The position numbers and the translations under genes are program-made. A stretch of 64,000 nt of DNA, from assembly GCF_000374365.1 (NCBI RefSeq), contig NZ_KB894119.1, forward strand, positions 81,677-145,676, given 5' to 3'. Positions 35,647-44,482 of the stretch are shown here, piece after piece (within the stretch, counting starts at the first letter, position 1; each line of letters opens with the position of its first letter). The notes under the pieces are model-generated. The model was not told the origin of the DNA and searched no databases. It worked only from the letters and a program-made list of their open reading frames with translations. The stretch is from Bacteroides gallinarum DSM 18171 = JCM 13658 (lineage in GTDB: Bacteria > Bacteroidota > Bacteroidia > Bacteroidales > Bacteroidaceae).

Positions 35647-38600
35647 TTACAATCCGCAGCTTTTCAACAGCCGGCAGTAGATAGGATTCTGTTTCAGCAA
35701 GAGGGGCACTCCGGTTATGAACATCTGCCTGCGCGCCCTGGTTAGCGCCACATTCAGCTTGCGGTCTATCTGTACTCCGTTCTCCTCTGTCAGATTAGCA
35801 AGAAACCTCAACTGATACGTTCTGTTCACGCAGAAAGAGTAAATGATGACATCCCGCTCACTCCCCTGGAAACGCTCCACCGTATCTACCAGGACATCAT
35901 TCAGGACACTAATCCCCATAGCAGCTATCTCTTTCTTAATCAAAGCTATCTGACTGCGATAAGGAGTAATTATCCCTAAAGTGGAAACAGCGTCGAATCC
36001 CTTTCCGGCAGAGGCATACTGCCGGTACACGGCAGCCGCCAACCGTGCTACAATCCCAGCCTCCGAATGGTTCACCTTGACCGACTGCATGGGAAGCTCG
36101 GGTACAGACGGGATAAAGGCGACACGGCGCGTAAGCACCCCGGCAAATTCATCGACAGACAGTCCGGGCGATAATTCGAGCATCCCTGTCTGATGTTCCA
36201 GCCCTACCGGTTGCAACAGTCCGCCGTAAAAGGCATGATTCGGAAAAGCCGCCACCTCCACATTCATACGCCCCTGGCGGCAAAGCATATCGAGGGAACG
36301 GAAAGAGGAAAAGGAATGCTCGGAAACAGGACTTTCCAAACATTCTGCCGCCTGCCTGCCGGTTATACTCCGGTAAAGGCGTTCGAACAGAGAATCTTTC
36401 AGGTTGTACAAACCGATACCCCGTAGCCCCTCATCGTGCACCTCCGACTGCTCCGGCGACTGAAGCACCACCGCCGGAAGCTGCTTATGGTCGCCTATCA
36501 GGATAAACTTGCCGATAGCATTTCCGCCGGAAGCACCGCGCATGCAAAGCAGCCCCAACAGTTGCGGTTCCAGTATCTGGGTAGCCTCATCTATCAGAGC
36601 CACATCAAACGTTTTCAGTCGGAACAGTTCGCTCCTGGAAGAAAGAGTAGCCACCGTACCTACGAAAATACGGCATCGAGCCATGCGTTCCTGCACCTCA
36701 CGGCGCGTAGAACAAGGCTCCAATACATTCCCTATCAGATACGGGCGGTAAGCCCCGTCACATGACAACTCGCTGCCGATGCGTATAAAGTCCACCTCCG
36801 GCGTAATGGCAACCAACATCTTGCATATCTCGTCCACCGCCCGGTTGGTGTACGAAAGCAGCAGGATTTCCTTTCCCTCCCGGTAGAAAGCCTCCACCAT
36901 GCTGCGCAAGGCGCGGGAAGTTTTGCCCGTTCCCGGAGGGCCTACCAACAGGAAGTAATCGCCGGCAGCCCGCGCCTTCAGGGTGATACGCGCAAAGTCA
37001 TCGGGAGCCGCGGCTATGGCACTGTCCAAAGAAGTGTCGAATACCGGCGGACGCCGGTTCAGCAGCAAGTCCCGGCGTTCTTTCGTGGCATCGAGAAAAG
37101 CCGCCAGCCCTCCGTACATGCTACGGAAAGAAGTATCCATATAATCGTGTTCTATCGCATAACGGCTATCCACCGGCAGTACTCCGGCATTCTGCTGTGC
37201 AGCACGAAGCCGGATACGGACATCGCTATCGGAAATATGCTCGATACTCCCCTTAAATACCATTTTGCAGGTTACATTATCCTCGGCGGTATTCCGTTCG
37301 TACAAAACCACGGCATCCCCCTGTCTGAAATTGGGCAACACACCGGTATCCTTATGCGTGCGTTCCAGTAGCAGATAAGGCCGGTGAACATCCGCCGCAC
37401 CGTTCTGCCGTATCACCAAGTCATACAAAATCTCCCCGTTCCCGCTTTTCTCCGCCAATGTAGAGAGCCACAAAGCCGCTGCACCGGCACGTCCCTCATA
37501 ATCCGTGTCGCCCGATTTCGAAGTATAAAGTTCCTTGGTTATAAAGTTGTACAACGCATAGAAATAAGCCTGCTCCAGCGGCGACAGCGCACGGAGCTTT
37601 TGCGTCACAGCATCGATAGAAGGATGCAGGTAACGTTTCCACAACACATTATCGAGCTTCCGTTCATTCAGGATTTCCGGCCTGATGTCCTGCAAACGCT
37701 CCGCCGTATATTGCAGGCTGTTGTGCAACTGGATACCATACTCATTCGCCACGATACGGTTGCGCACATCCATTACCCGGCGCAGCATCGCCCACGAGGG
37801 ACGTGCCGGATAAAGCAACGGATAGCGCGTATAAAGCAGGTACGATTTCACCCGGCGGTGGTCTTTCCCCATTGCATACTCCAGTACTGCCTGATACAAC
37901 AACATCTGCACCTTATTATTCTCCTTCGGCTCCACCTTGCCCCGGATAGCATACTCATCCGCTTTGCCCGACTTCATTTCGATGAAAGACGACATATCGC
38001 GCTGCATATAGTCCAGCCGCCCCTGCAAGCCCAATGCCTCACAGATATAAGAAGGCTCCAGCACCGCATCCGTTTTGTCCAGCTCGTACCCCGCAGCCCG
38101 GAAAGTCTCCGTAACCGTTTGCCGGATATGGTCGAAATGCCGCTTGCAATCGGTAAAAAACTCACGCTCTTTCTCCCTGTCACGCAAATCGGCGCAGGCG
38201 GCAAGCTCGATTGGATAGGTACGGAACGCCTTCTTCATACACGCCATATAATCGGGCTCGCCTTCCGCATGAATCCACTCGTCCAGAAAGAGGTTGGCTA
38301 TATTACCCAGCAGGAGCGGGCGGGTATTGCTACCGGACGCCTGCAACCTTGCCAGCATATAATTGGCGGGATGATGCCCGTACTCCCTGAAACACTCTGC
38401 CAGCGTACTGATATCGAGCAGGTAATCGGGCTCCAGGACGATAAAGGAAGGTGTAAGCACCCTCTGCCCATCGACCGCCACATCCAGCAGATTAACCCGG
38501 GCATGCCGCCACAACACACTGCAAGTCCCGGCAAATTCATCATTCACCTGCGGCACATTATAACGCACCCGTAACGGCTCGTCCGCCACAGTATCCACGG

Positions 38601-39072
38601 GCAACACATACAGAAAAGTATCATCGGCATACTGGAAGCTGACGCGCATACGGCGTACACGCTCTTTCGGCATGGGAGCCGTGATATAGGTGGCATCGGC
38701 ACGGGGAAGTAGCCGGTACAACTCCGCCGGAATGTCCTCGCCGGTCAAGCGCTTTACAAAAAAAGACAATGTTTTGGCATCGCGCAGCAGTTGCTCGCGC
38801 ACGGGAGTAGACTGGCGGTTCAGCACGGCATTGGAGGTAAGCCTGAACGTGTGCAGGCGGTTCTGCTCTACGACAGAAAGCCCGAGCTTGGCAGCTACGA
38901 AATTGATACGTGCGGAAAGGTCGGTCATTTGCAGGCTGCTGTCCGCCATTTGCGTACGGCACAAATGTTCGAGCAACTCCCGCAACTGCCGGTAAGCCGT
39001 TCCCAGGGCAGTATCCTCCACCCCACAGGCAGCCGATAGCAAATTGAAATATTCCCTTACCTCCGTATTCAT
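35647..39072 (-). CDS. Dna2-like fused Cas4-type nuclease and superfamily 1 helicase
   Basis: This is an 1141-residue protein. In the N-terminal half a PD-(D/E)XK nuclease resembling Cas4/Dna2 is suggested by GLQGRLDYMQ (about residue 351) followed by FIEMKSGKA (about 367). The C-terminal part is a superfamily 1B helicase. It has Walker A GPPGTGKTSRALR (about 712), Walker B LIDEAT (about 827), GDHKQLPAV, GIITPYRSQ, and motif VI NVALTRARRQMF (about 1112). Eukaryotic Dna2 combines the same activities in DNA end and flap processing; the bacterial versions are poorly studied. Its ATG overlaps the tatC stop by four bases (ATGA), so the two are translationally coupled. Confidence 0.85.
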   Translation of the reverse strand: MNTEVREYFNLLSAACGVEDTALGTAYRQLRELLEHLCRTQMADSSLQMTDLSARINFVAAKLGLSVVEQNRLHTFRLTSNAVLNRQSTPVREQLLRDAKTLSFFVKRLTGEDIPAELYRLLPRADATYITAPMPKERVRRMRVSFQYADDTFLYVLPVDTVADEPLRVRYNVPQVNDEFAGTCSVLWRHARVNLLDVAVDGQRVLTPSFIVLEPDYLLDISTLAECFREYGHHPANYMLARLQASGSNTRPLLLGNIANLFLDEWIHAEGEPDYMACMKKAFRTYPIELAACADLRDREKEREFFTDCKRHFDHIRQTVTETFRAAGYELDKTDAVLEPSYICEALGLQGRLDYMQRDMSSFIEMKSGKADEYAIRGKVEPKENNKVQMLLYQAVLEYAMGKDHRRVKSYLLYTRYPLLYPARPSWAMLRRVMDVRNRIVANEYGIQLHNSLQYTAERLQDIRPEILNERKLDNVLWKRYLHPSIDAVTQKLRALSPLEQAYFYALYNFITKELYTSKSGDTDYEGRAGAAALWLSTLAEKSGNGEILYDLVIRQNGAADVHRPYLLLERTHKDTGVLPNFRQGDAVVLYERNTAEDNVTCKMVFKGSIEHISDSDVRIRLRAAQQNAGVLPVDSRYAIEHDYMDTSFRSMYGGLAAFLDATKERRDLLLNRRPPVFDTSLDSAIAAAPDDFARITLKARAAGDYFLLVGPPGTGKTSRALRSMVEAFYREGKEILLLSYTNRAVDEICKMLVAITPEVDFIRIGSELSCDGAYRPYLIGNVLEPCSTRREVQERMARCRIFVGTVATLSSRSELFRLKTFDVALIDEATQILEPQLLGLLCMRGASGGNAIGKFILIGDHKQLPAVVLQSPEQSEVHDEGLRGIGLYNLKDSLFERLYRSITGRQAAECLESPVSEHSFSSFRSLDMLCRQGRMNVEVAAFPNHAFYGGLLQPVGLEHQTGMLELSPGLSVDEFAGVLTRRVAFIPSVPELPMQSVKVNHSEAGIVARLAAAVYRQYASAGKGFDAVSTLGIITPYRSQIALIKKEIAAMGISVLNDVLVDTVERFQGSERDVIIYSFCVNRTYQLRFLANLTEENGVQIDRKLNVALTRARRQMFITGVPLLLKQNPIYCRLLKSCGL

Positions 39073-39905
39073 TCCCCGTCTTTCTCTACTGCCGCTTCCG
39101 CCAACTCTCCGCGCTCTTCCGTCTTTTTATCCTTAATCATCAGGATACTCATCTCATAAAGCAGATAAAGCGGCACGGCAACCACCGTCAACGTAAAGGG
39201 GTCGCCCGTAGGCGTTATGACAGCGGCAGCGATAACGATTATGACTACCGCATGGCGGCGGTATTTGCGCAAAAGCGTTTTGTGCACCAGCCCCAGCAGG
39301 GAAAGCAGCCACGTTACCAGCGGAAGTTCGAAGGCCAGCCCCATGCAAAGTACCAGCATCATAAAGTTATCGATATACGAATTAAGGGAAATTTGGTTCT
39401 CTATGGCCGCACTCAACTGATAAGTAGAAAGGAAACGCAAGGTCAGCGGATAAACCATGAAATAACCCAGCAATACGCCCAGGAAAAACATTACCGTCCC
39501 CACGCACAGCGCCTTCTTCACCCCTCTGCGTTCGCCCGGATAGAGTGCCGGGCTGATAAACCGCCATATCTCGAAGAAAATATAAGGTGCAGCAGTTACC
39601 ACCGACATCCAGAAAGCCGTAGACATATGGATAAAGAAAGGAGCCGCCAGATTGATATTTATCAGCTTCACCCGGAACTCCTGCGTAAAGAACTCATCCT
39701 GCAAATCGAATGCCTTTCCGATATAGCGCAGCAAGTCATAGAAGATGAAATCGTTGTGGCAAGGCGCCAGCACCACATTATCGAACAGATAAGGCATTGC
39801 AATGAAGTAACCCACGGCCAATACGAACCATACGCCGAGGATGCGGAACAGCACCCGGCGCAACTCGTCCAAATGGTCCCAGAAGGTTAACTCTTTGTCT
39901 GACAT
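39069..39905 (-). CDS. tatC: Sec-independent protein translocase subunit TatC
   Basis: This 278-residue membrane protein has six transmembrane segments. The TatC signature TFWDHLDELRRVLFRI is at the N-terminus and FEIWRFISPALYPGERR follows. The ATG for MSDKELTFWDHL is preferred to an upstream in-frame codon. TatC recognises twin-arginine signal peptides and forms the translocase with TatA, encoded about 240 bases upstream on the same strand. Confidence 0.95.
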   Translation of the reverse strand: MSDKELTFWDHLDELRRVLFRILGVWFVLAVGYFIAMPYLFDNVVLAPCHNDFIFYDLLRYIGKAFDLQDEFFTQEFRVKLININLAAPFFIHMSTAFWMSVVTAAPYIFFEIWRFISPALYPGERRGVKKALCVGTVMFFLGVLLGYFMVYPLTLRFLSTYQLSAAIENQISLNSYIDNFMMLVLCMGLAFELPLVTWLLSLLGLVHKTLLRKYRRHAVVIIVIAAAVITPTGDPFTLTVVAVPLYLLYEMSILMIKDKKTEERGELAEAAVEKDGE

Positions 39906-39925
39906 TGCATAAAAGGGGAATATCC

Positions 39926-40141
39926 GGTTCACCACAGAGGGCACAGAGTTTCACAGATTTTTTTATTTTTCTGTACTGTAAGCAGCTGATTATCCAGAGG
40001 TACATAACGACCGGATAACTCTTTCTCTATGCCAAACAGGGAGAACTATCCTTTCGTCCTGCTCTCCTGCCCTACACAGCAGACACAGAACTTTTCCAAG
40101 AAGAAAAACTCTGTGAAATCCTGCGTCCTCTGTGGTGAACC
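39926..40141. repeat. Inverted pair of a CACAGAG-rich intergenic repeat
   Basis: GGTTCACCACAGAG begins one copy (39926-39960). A second copy in inverted orientation ends with CTCTGTGGTGAACC (40106-40141). The inner parts also align (CTCTGTGAAA in both). The two copies flank the 145 bases between tatA and tatC. Confidence 0.6.
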
Positions 40142-40148
40142 TAAAATT

Positions 40149-40373
40149 TTATTTTTTCTCGTCTACCGGCTTATCTACCTCTTCCTTCGCCTTGTTGATT
40201 TCGTCTTTAGCCTCGTTCACACCTTCCTTGAAGCTCTTTACGCCTTTACCCAAACCGCGCATCAGTTCAGGTATTTTCTTACCGCCAAACAGCAACAGGA
40301 TAACCAGTGCGATGATAATCCATTCAGAACCGCTGGGCAAAAAGCCTAATAAGAGTAAGTTTGTCATAGTCAT
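40149..40373 (-). CDS. tatA: Sec-independent protein translocase subunit TatA/E
   Basis: This 74-residue protein has one N-terminal membrane helix (about residues 17-30). The hallmark [19 protein letters not shown] starts the amphipathic helix, and a charged tail rich in Lys and Glu follows. It forms the translocation pore with TatC, the next gene on this strand. A second ATG two codons in is an alternative start. Confidence 0.93.
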   Translation of the reverse strand: MTMTNLLLLGFLPSGSEWIIIALVILLLFGGKKIPELMRGLGKGVKSFKEGVNEAKDEINKAKEEVDKPVDEKK

Positions 40374-40406
40374 ATTCGGATTAAATTCACCTGCAAAGAT
40401 AAGAAG

Positions 40407-40441
40407 ATTTTAGATTTATGATTTACGATTTATAATTTATT
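40407..40441. repeat. Tandem 7-bp repeat, five units of ATTTAnn
   Basis: Five consecutive heptamers read ATTTTAG, ATTTATG, ATTTACG, ATTTATA, ATTTATT. The same heptamer family recurs in opposite orientation at 54895-54922. The function is unknown. Confidence 0.7.
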
Positions 40442-40582
40442 CGAAGCCGGAAAGGGATTATATTGCGAGAGTATTATAAGCATCGCATAATACAAGCCCG
40501 GCACACAAAACCATAAACCTAAAATCGGCAAGCTATGCGGACAGCCTGTAATGCAGCCCGACATTCCAAACCGGAAATCTCC

Positions 40583-43135
40583 TCAATCCTGATAATATAC
40601 CCTCTTCACCCGCGTCGAAATGCCGGTCAGTACTTCGTACGGAATTGTATCGAGTGCATCGGAGAGGACGGTTATAGGGAGATGGTCGCCGAAGATTTCT
40701 ACGCTGTCGCCCTCTTTGCAGTCGATGTCCGTAACGTCAATCATACAAACATCCATACAGATGCTCCCTACGTAGGGAGCGCGGCAGCCGTTTACCAGGC
40801 AATAGGCGCGGCCGCTACCCAGGTGGCGGTTCAAGCCGTCGGCATAACCGATAGGAAGGGCGGCGATGCGCGAGGGACGTACCAGATGCCCCCTGCGGCT
40901 GTAACCCACCGTATCTTCTGCGGGAACATCGCGTATCTGGAGAATAGTGGTCTTCAAGGTACTCACATTGTTCAGGATAGAGTTGTCTATCGGGTTGATA
41001 CCGTACAAACCTATTCCCAGCCGCACCATATCGAATTGTGCGCCCGGGAAACGCTCGATACCGGCGGAATTGCAGATATGGCGGAGTATCTTATGCGGAA
41101 ACGCCTCCTGCAACTGCCGGGAAGCAGCCTCGAACATCTCTATCTGCCTGCGGGTGAAAGCGTCGAACTGCGGAGCGTCGCTACCTACGAAATGCGAGAA
41201 TACCGAGCGGGGAATTACCGCGTTCTGTCCCTTCAAGCGCTCTATGAGCCGGGGCATATCATCCGGGGCGAAGCCCAGCCGGTGCATACCGGTATCCAGC
41301 TTCACATGAATGGGGAAGTTGGTGATGCCCTCTTTCTCCGCCTCCTTCACCAAAGCATCCAACAAATGAAAGCTGTACACCTCCGGCTCCAGCTTATAAT
41401 CGAACATCGTCTTGAAAGCCGTCATCTCCGGGTTCATGATGATGATACTCGCCGTAATGCCCGCCTTGCGCAATTCCGAGCCCTCATCCGCTACAGCTAC
41501 GGCCAAATAATCGGCATGATGCTCCTGCAACGTCTTGGCTATCTCGTAGGAACCGGCGCCGTAGGCGGATGCCTTCACCATACACACCATTTTAGTTTCG
41601 GGCTTCAACCTGCTGCGATAATGGTTCAGGTTGGCAATCATCGCACCGAGGTTTACCTCCAGGATAGTTTCGTGCACCTTCTTCTCCAGCACCTCCGTCA
41701 AGGCATCGAAGCCGAACTTACGTGCACCCTTTATCAGAATTATCTCATTCTCCAGCCGGAGAGCGCCTTTCCCGATAGCGGCAAGCAGGGCGGCCGTATC
41801 GGGATAGAAAACCTTCTCGATATCGAACCGCGCGGCGCAAGACGAAATCTCGTTCCCCACGCCGATGATACGCTCTATCCCCCGGCTGTTCACCAACTGC
41901 GCCACCTGACGGTAGAGGGTAGGCGGGTTCTGCCCCGTTTCCAATATGTCCGAAAGGATAAGCGTGCGCCTCAACCCCTTGCTCTGCGAACGGCGGTACA
42001 AGAAGTCCAGCGCAATGTCCAACGAACCGAGGTCGGAATTATAACTGTCGTTTATCAGCAGGCAACCGTTTTTGCCCTCCTTCACCTCCAGGCGCATGGC
42101 CACCGGCTCCAACTTTGCCATACGCTCCGTTATCTGCCCGGCAGGTAACATCAGGTACAGGCAGGCAGCCAGGCAGTTCAGCGAGTTCTCGATAGAAGCA
42201 TCGTCGATGAACGGCAACGTAAACGTATTGTCCATATCCAGGTAACGGTAGGCGATAACGGTAGAATTCTCCTTCTTCTCCACCTTACTTATATATAAAG
42301 GGCGCTCCATATCCTTCCGGCTCCACGCAATCTCGCGGGCGGAAAGCATGGACTTGCTCACGCAATTATTGATAAACTCGTCATCGCCATTATAAATCAC
42401 CACATCGCAATTCTTGAAAAGCGTCAGCTTCTCCATGCACTTCTCCTGCAACGAAAAGAAATTTTCCTGGTGCGCACCGCCTATATTCGTCAGGATGCCG
42501 ATTGTAGGCTTGATGATATTCTGCAACGCACGCATTTCTCCCGGCTCCGAAATTCCCGCCTCCAAAATGGCGAGTTCCGTCTGCTCGTTCATCTGCCATA
42601 CGGACAGAGGCACGCCTATCTGCGAATTGTAGCTACGGGGCGAACGGGTGATGACACGCTCCGGACTCAGCAACTGATGCAGCCACTCCTTTACAATCGT
42701 CTTTCCGTTGCTGCCCGTAATACCGATAACGGGAATCTGAAACCGGTCACGATGCTGCTCCGCCAACTTCTGCAACGCTTTCAGCGGACTCGGAACGACC
42801 AACAAATTGAGCGTGGAAAGCGGAGAGCCGGAAACCGGCTGCGCTACGGCAGGATGCATAACCTCATGCTGTGCGGAACTTTCCGCTTTCCATTCTCCGC
42901 CCTCGACCTCCTTAAGCCCCTCTTCGCTCACTACGAAGTTACGGACGCCGCGGGCGTATAAATCGCGGATATAGCGGGCGCCATTGTTCCGTTTGGCAGG
43001 TAGGGCAAAAAACAGCGTTTCTTCGGGAAAACTCAGGGAACGGCTATCTGTAAGCAACCAGTCGATAGTGGCCGGCGTGTCCCCTATCCGCCGCGCACCG
43101 ATGATTTGCGCTATGCTTTCAATCGTATATGACAT
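40583..43135 (-). CDS. murF-alr: Bifunctional MurF ligase / alanine racemase
   Basis: This 850-residue fusion is common in Bacteroidetes. Residues 1-470 are MurF, with the ATP loop ITGSNGKTIVKEWL near 140; it adds D-Ala-D-Ala to UDP-MurNAc-tripeptide. Residues about 480-850 are a PLP-dependent alanine racemase, with the PLP Lys in CMVKASAYGAGS (about 521) and the second catalytic Tyr region near GSICMDVCMID (about 790). The fusion couples supply of D-alanine to its use in peptidoglycan synthesis. The GSCFA gene upstream overlaps its start by 25 bases, indicating one operon. Confidence 0.95.
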   Translation of the reverse strand: MSYTIESIAQIIGARRIGDTPATIDWLLTDSRSLSFPEETLFFALPAKRNNGARYIRDLYARGVRNFVVSEEGLKEVEGGEWKAESSAQHEVMHPAVAQPVSGSPLSTLNLLVVPSPLKALQKLAEQHRDRFQIPVIGITGSNGKTIVKEWLHQLLSPERVITRSPRSYNSQIGVPLSVWQMNEQTELAILEAGISEPGEMRALQNIIKPTIGILTNIGGAHQENFFSLQEKCMEKLTLFKNCDVVIYNGDDEFINNCVSKSMLSAREIAWSRKDMERPLYISKVEKKENSTVIAYRYLDMDNTFTLPFIDDASIENSLNCLAACLYLMLPAGQITERMAKLEPVAMRLEVKEGKNGCLLINDSYNSDLGSLDIALDFLYRRSQSKGLRRTLILSDILETGQNPPTLYRQVAQLVNSRGIERIIGVGNEISSCAARFDIEKVFYPDTAALLAAIGKGALRLENEIILIKGARKFGFDALTEVLEKKVHETILEVNLGAMIANLNHYRSRLKPETKMVCMVKASAYGAGSYEIAKTLQEHHADYLAVAVADEGSELRKAGITASIIIMNPEMTAFKTMFDYKLEPEVYSFHLLDALVKEAEKEGITNFPIHVKLDTGMHRLGFAPDDMPRLIERLKGQNAVIPRSVFSHFVGSDAPQFDAFTRRQIEMFEAASRQLQEAFPHKILRHICNSAGIERFPGAQFDMVRLGIGLYGINPIDNSILNNVSTLKTTILQIRDVPAEDTVGYSRRGHLVRPSRIAALPIGYADGLNRHLGSGRAYCLVNGCRAPYVGSICMDVCMIDVTDIDCKEGDSVEIFGDHLPITVLSDALDTIPYEVLTGISTRVKRVYYQD

Positions 43136-44100
43136 AATTCTCTCTCCTTTTGGAAATCTAAGTACGGGTATTTTCCGTTAAGTCGGTCTATTTTTAACAC
43201 AATTTGTCCTAAAAAACGCTTATACTCCTCAGAATCCGGGCGGAAGGGCTTATGAGCCAATGCCCTACGGATATTTTCACATTCCTCTATTATCCGTAAC
43301 GTCCCGGCAGAGAAGCAGGCAGCCGAAAAGCGCTCCCATACATACCGCACCGCCATATCGGAGGGGTGCACCAGGTCGTCGGCATAGAAACGGTAATCGC
43401 GCAACTCGTCCAGGAGCAGCTCGTAGGCAGGGAAGTAGAACACATGCTCCGGGAAAGCCGCCTGCAACCGGTCTGCCGCCAGCAGCAAGATAGCCTTGCT
43501 AAGCTGATTTGCATGCATACCGTCGCGTACGTGACGGACAGGGCTGACCGTGATAATCGCTTTCAGCCCGGCATTCCGCGCCAGCAACCCGGACAGCAGC
43601 GACGTATAGTCCAGCACGATTTCATCGACCGTCAGCCGCCGGCGGGTAAACTCCCTCTCCGGTAGTTTATGACAATTTCCCACGATGCGCCCCGTCTGCT
43701 TTTGCTCGTACACCCAGGCAGTCCCGAAAGTCAGCAGCAGGCAATCCGTATGAAAAATCCGCCCGTGCGCTGCGGCAATCCGCCCGTTAATCTTTTCCAA
43801 AGCCTCCTCCGCGTCCGGCGACGAGAAATCTCCGTGGTGCATCGGGCTGTGCCAGCAATTACGGAAGCAGAAAAGGTCATCGCTGCCATACACTTTACCG
43901 AGTATGATTTCGCGCAGGGCGGCGGATATGGATAAGGGGTTGTAAAGCACCCCGTAAGGGTTGACATCGCAACAGAACTTGGCATCCACAAGCTTTGCGC
44001 CCATATTGGCAGCAAAGCAGGAGCCGAGCAGCAGCAGGCAGTCGGTATGCTTTAGCACGGGCAGTGAGCCGGGCAGTTCGACAGGGGTAATGAAGTCCAT
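43111..44100 (-). CDS. GSCFA domain protein
   Basis: This is a 329-residue protein from the ATG for MDFITPVELPG. LLLLGSCFAANMG gives the family its name. FRNCWHSPMHHGDF, LLTFGTAWVYE and YADDLVHPSDMAVRYVW are further conserved blocks, consistent with an SGNH-hydrolase-like fold with Ser and DxxH elements. The function is not established; GSCFA proteins are encoded next to murF-alr here, as if linked to envelope biogenesis. No signal peptide is evident. The stop lies inside the murF-alr start region. Confidence 0.85.
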   Translation of the reverse strand: MDFITPVELPGSLPVLKHTDCLLLLGSCFAANMGAKLVDAKFCCDVNPYGVLYNPLSISAALREIILGKVYGSDDLFCFRNCWHSPMHHGDFSSPDAEEALEKINGRIAAAHGRIFHTDCLLLTFGTAWVYEQKQTGRIVGNCHKLPEREFTRRRLTVDEIVLDYTSLLSGLLARNAGLKAIITVSPVRHVRDGMHANQLSKAILLLAADRLQAAFPEHVFYFPAYELLLDELRDYRFYADDLVHPSDMAVRYVWERFSAACFSAGTLRIIEECENIRRALAHKPFRPDSEEYKRFLGQIVLKIDRLNGKYPYLDFQKERELCHIRLKA

Positions 44101-44482
44101 ATGCAAACAGGGTTCAATCGGACTGCAAAGATACGAAGAAATACCGTTAACCGGAAAAACGCCGCTTTAAAAATCGGCGGCAGCCATTCTCGGCTTTCTC
44201 CTATGCCGCCGCCCGTTGCCGCACAAGCGAAGGAAGGATGCACGACACCCGGATGTCATACATACCGACACCCGGGTGTCGGACATCCTCCGCATACTAC
44301 GCCGGAAAGCCGCACCCGCAATCGCCGTACCGGACGAAAGAAAGGAAAAATCGCCGGAACAGGAGATAAAACCCATAGGAAAATTCCGGTAAAAGGCAGG
44401 CGTCCAAACAAAAAACAGACAAAATGATACAGTCATCCGTTTTCTTTTCGTATTTTTGCATTTTGTAATCTTCAGTACAGTG
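44101..44482. other. Intergenic region upstream of dxs
   Basis: These 382 bases hold a nested set of palindromes (44243-44288) and a -7-like TATTTTTG at 44451-44458, 24 bases before the dxs ATG. Open frames on either strand here lack family features and I do not call them. Confidence 0.5.
44243..44288. repeat. Two palindromic CGACACCCGG-TGTC units 23 bp apart
   Basis: CGACACCCGGATGTC starts at 44243 and CGACACCCGGGTGTCG at 44266; the second is a perfect 16-bp palindrome. GGATGTC (44251-44257) and GACATCC (44282-44288) form a further enclosing dyad. It could be an operator or an RNA hairpin. Confidence 0.45.

Noticed and set aside
40535..42148. 537-codon plus-strand frame
   Set aside because: It is antisense to the alanine racemase part of murF-alr and has no recognisable motif.
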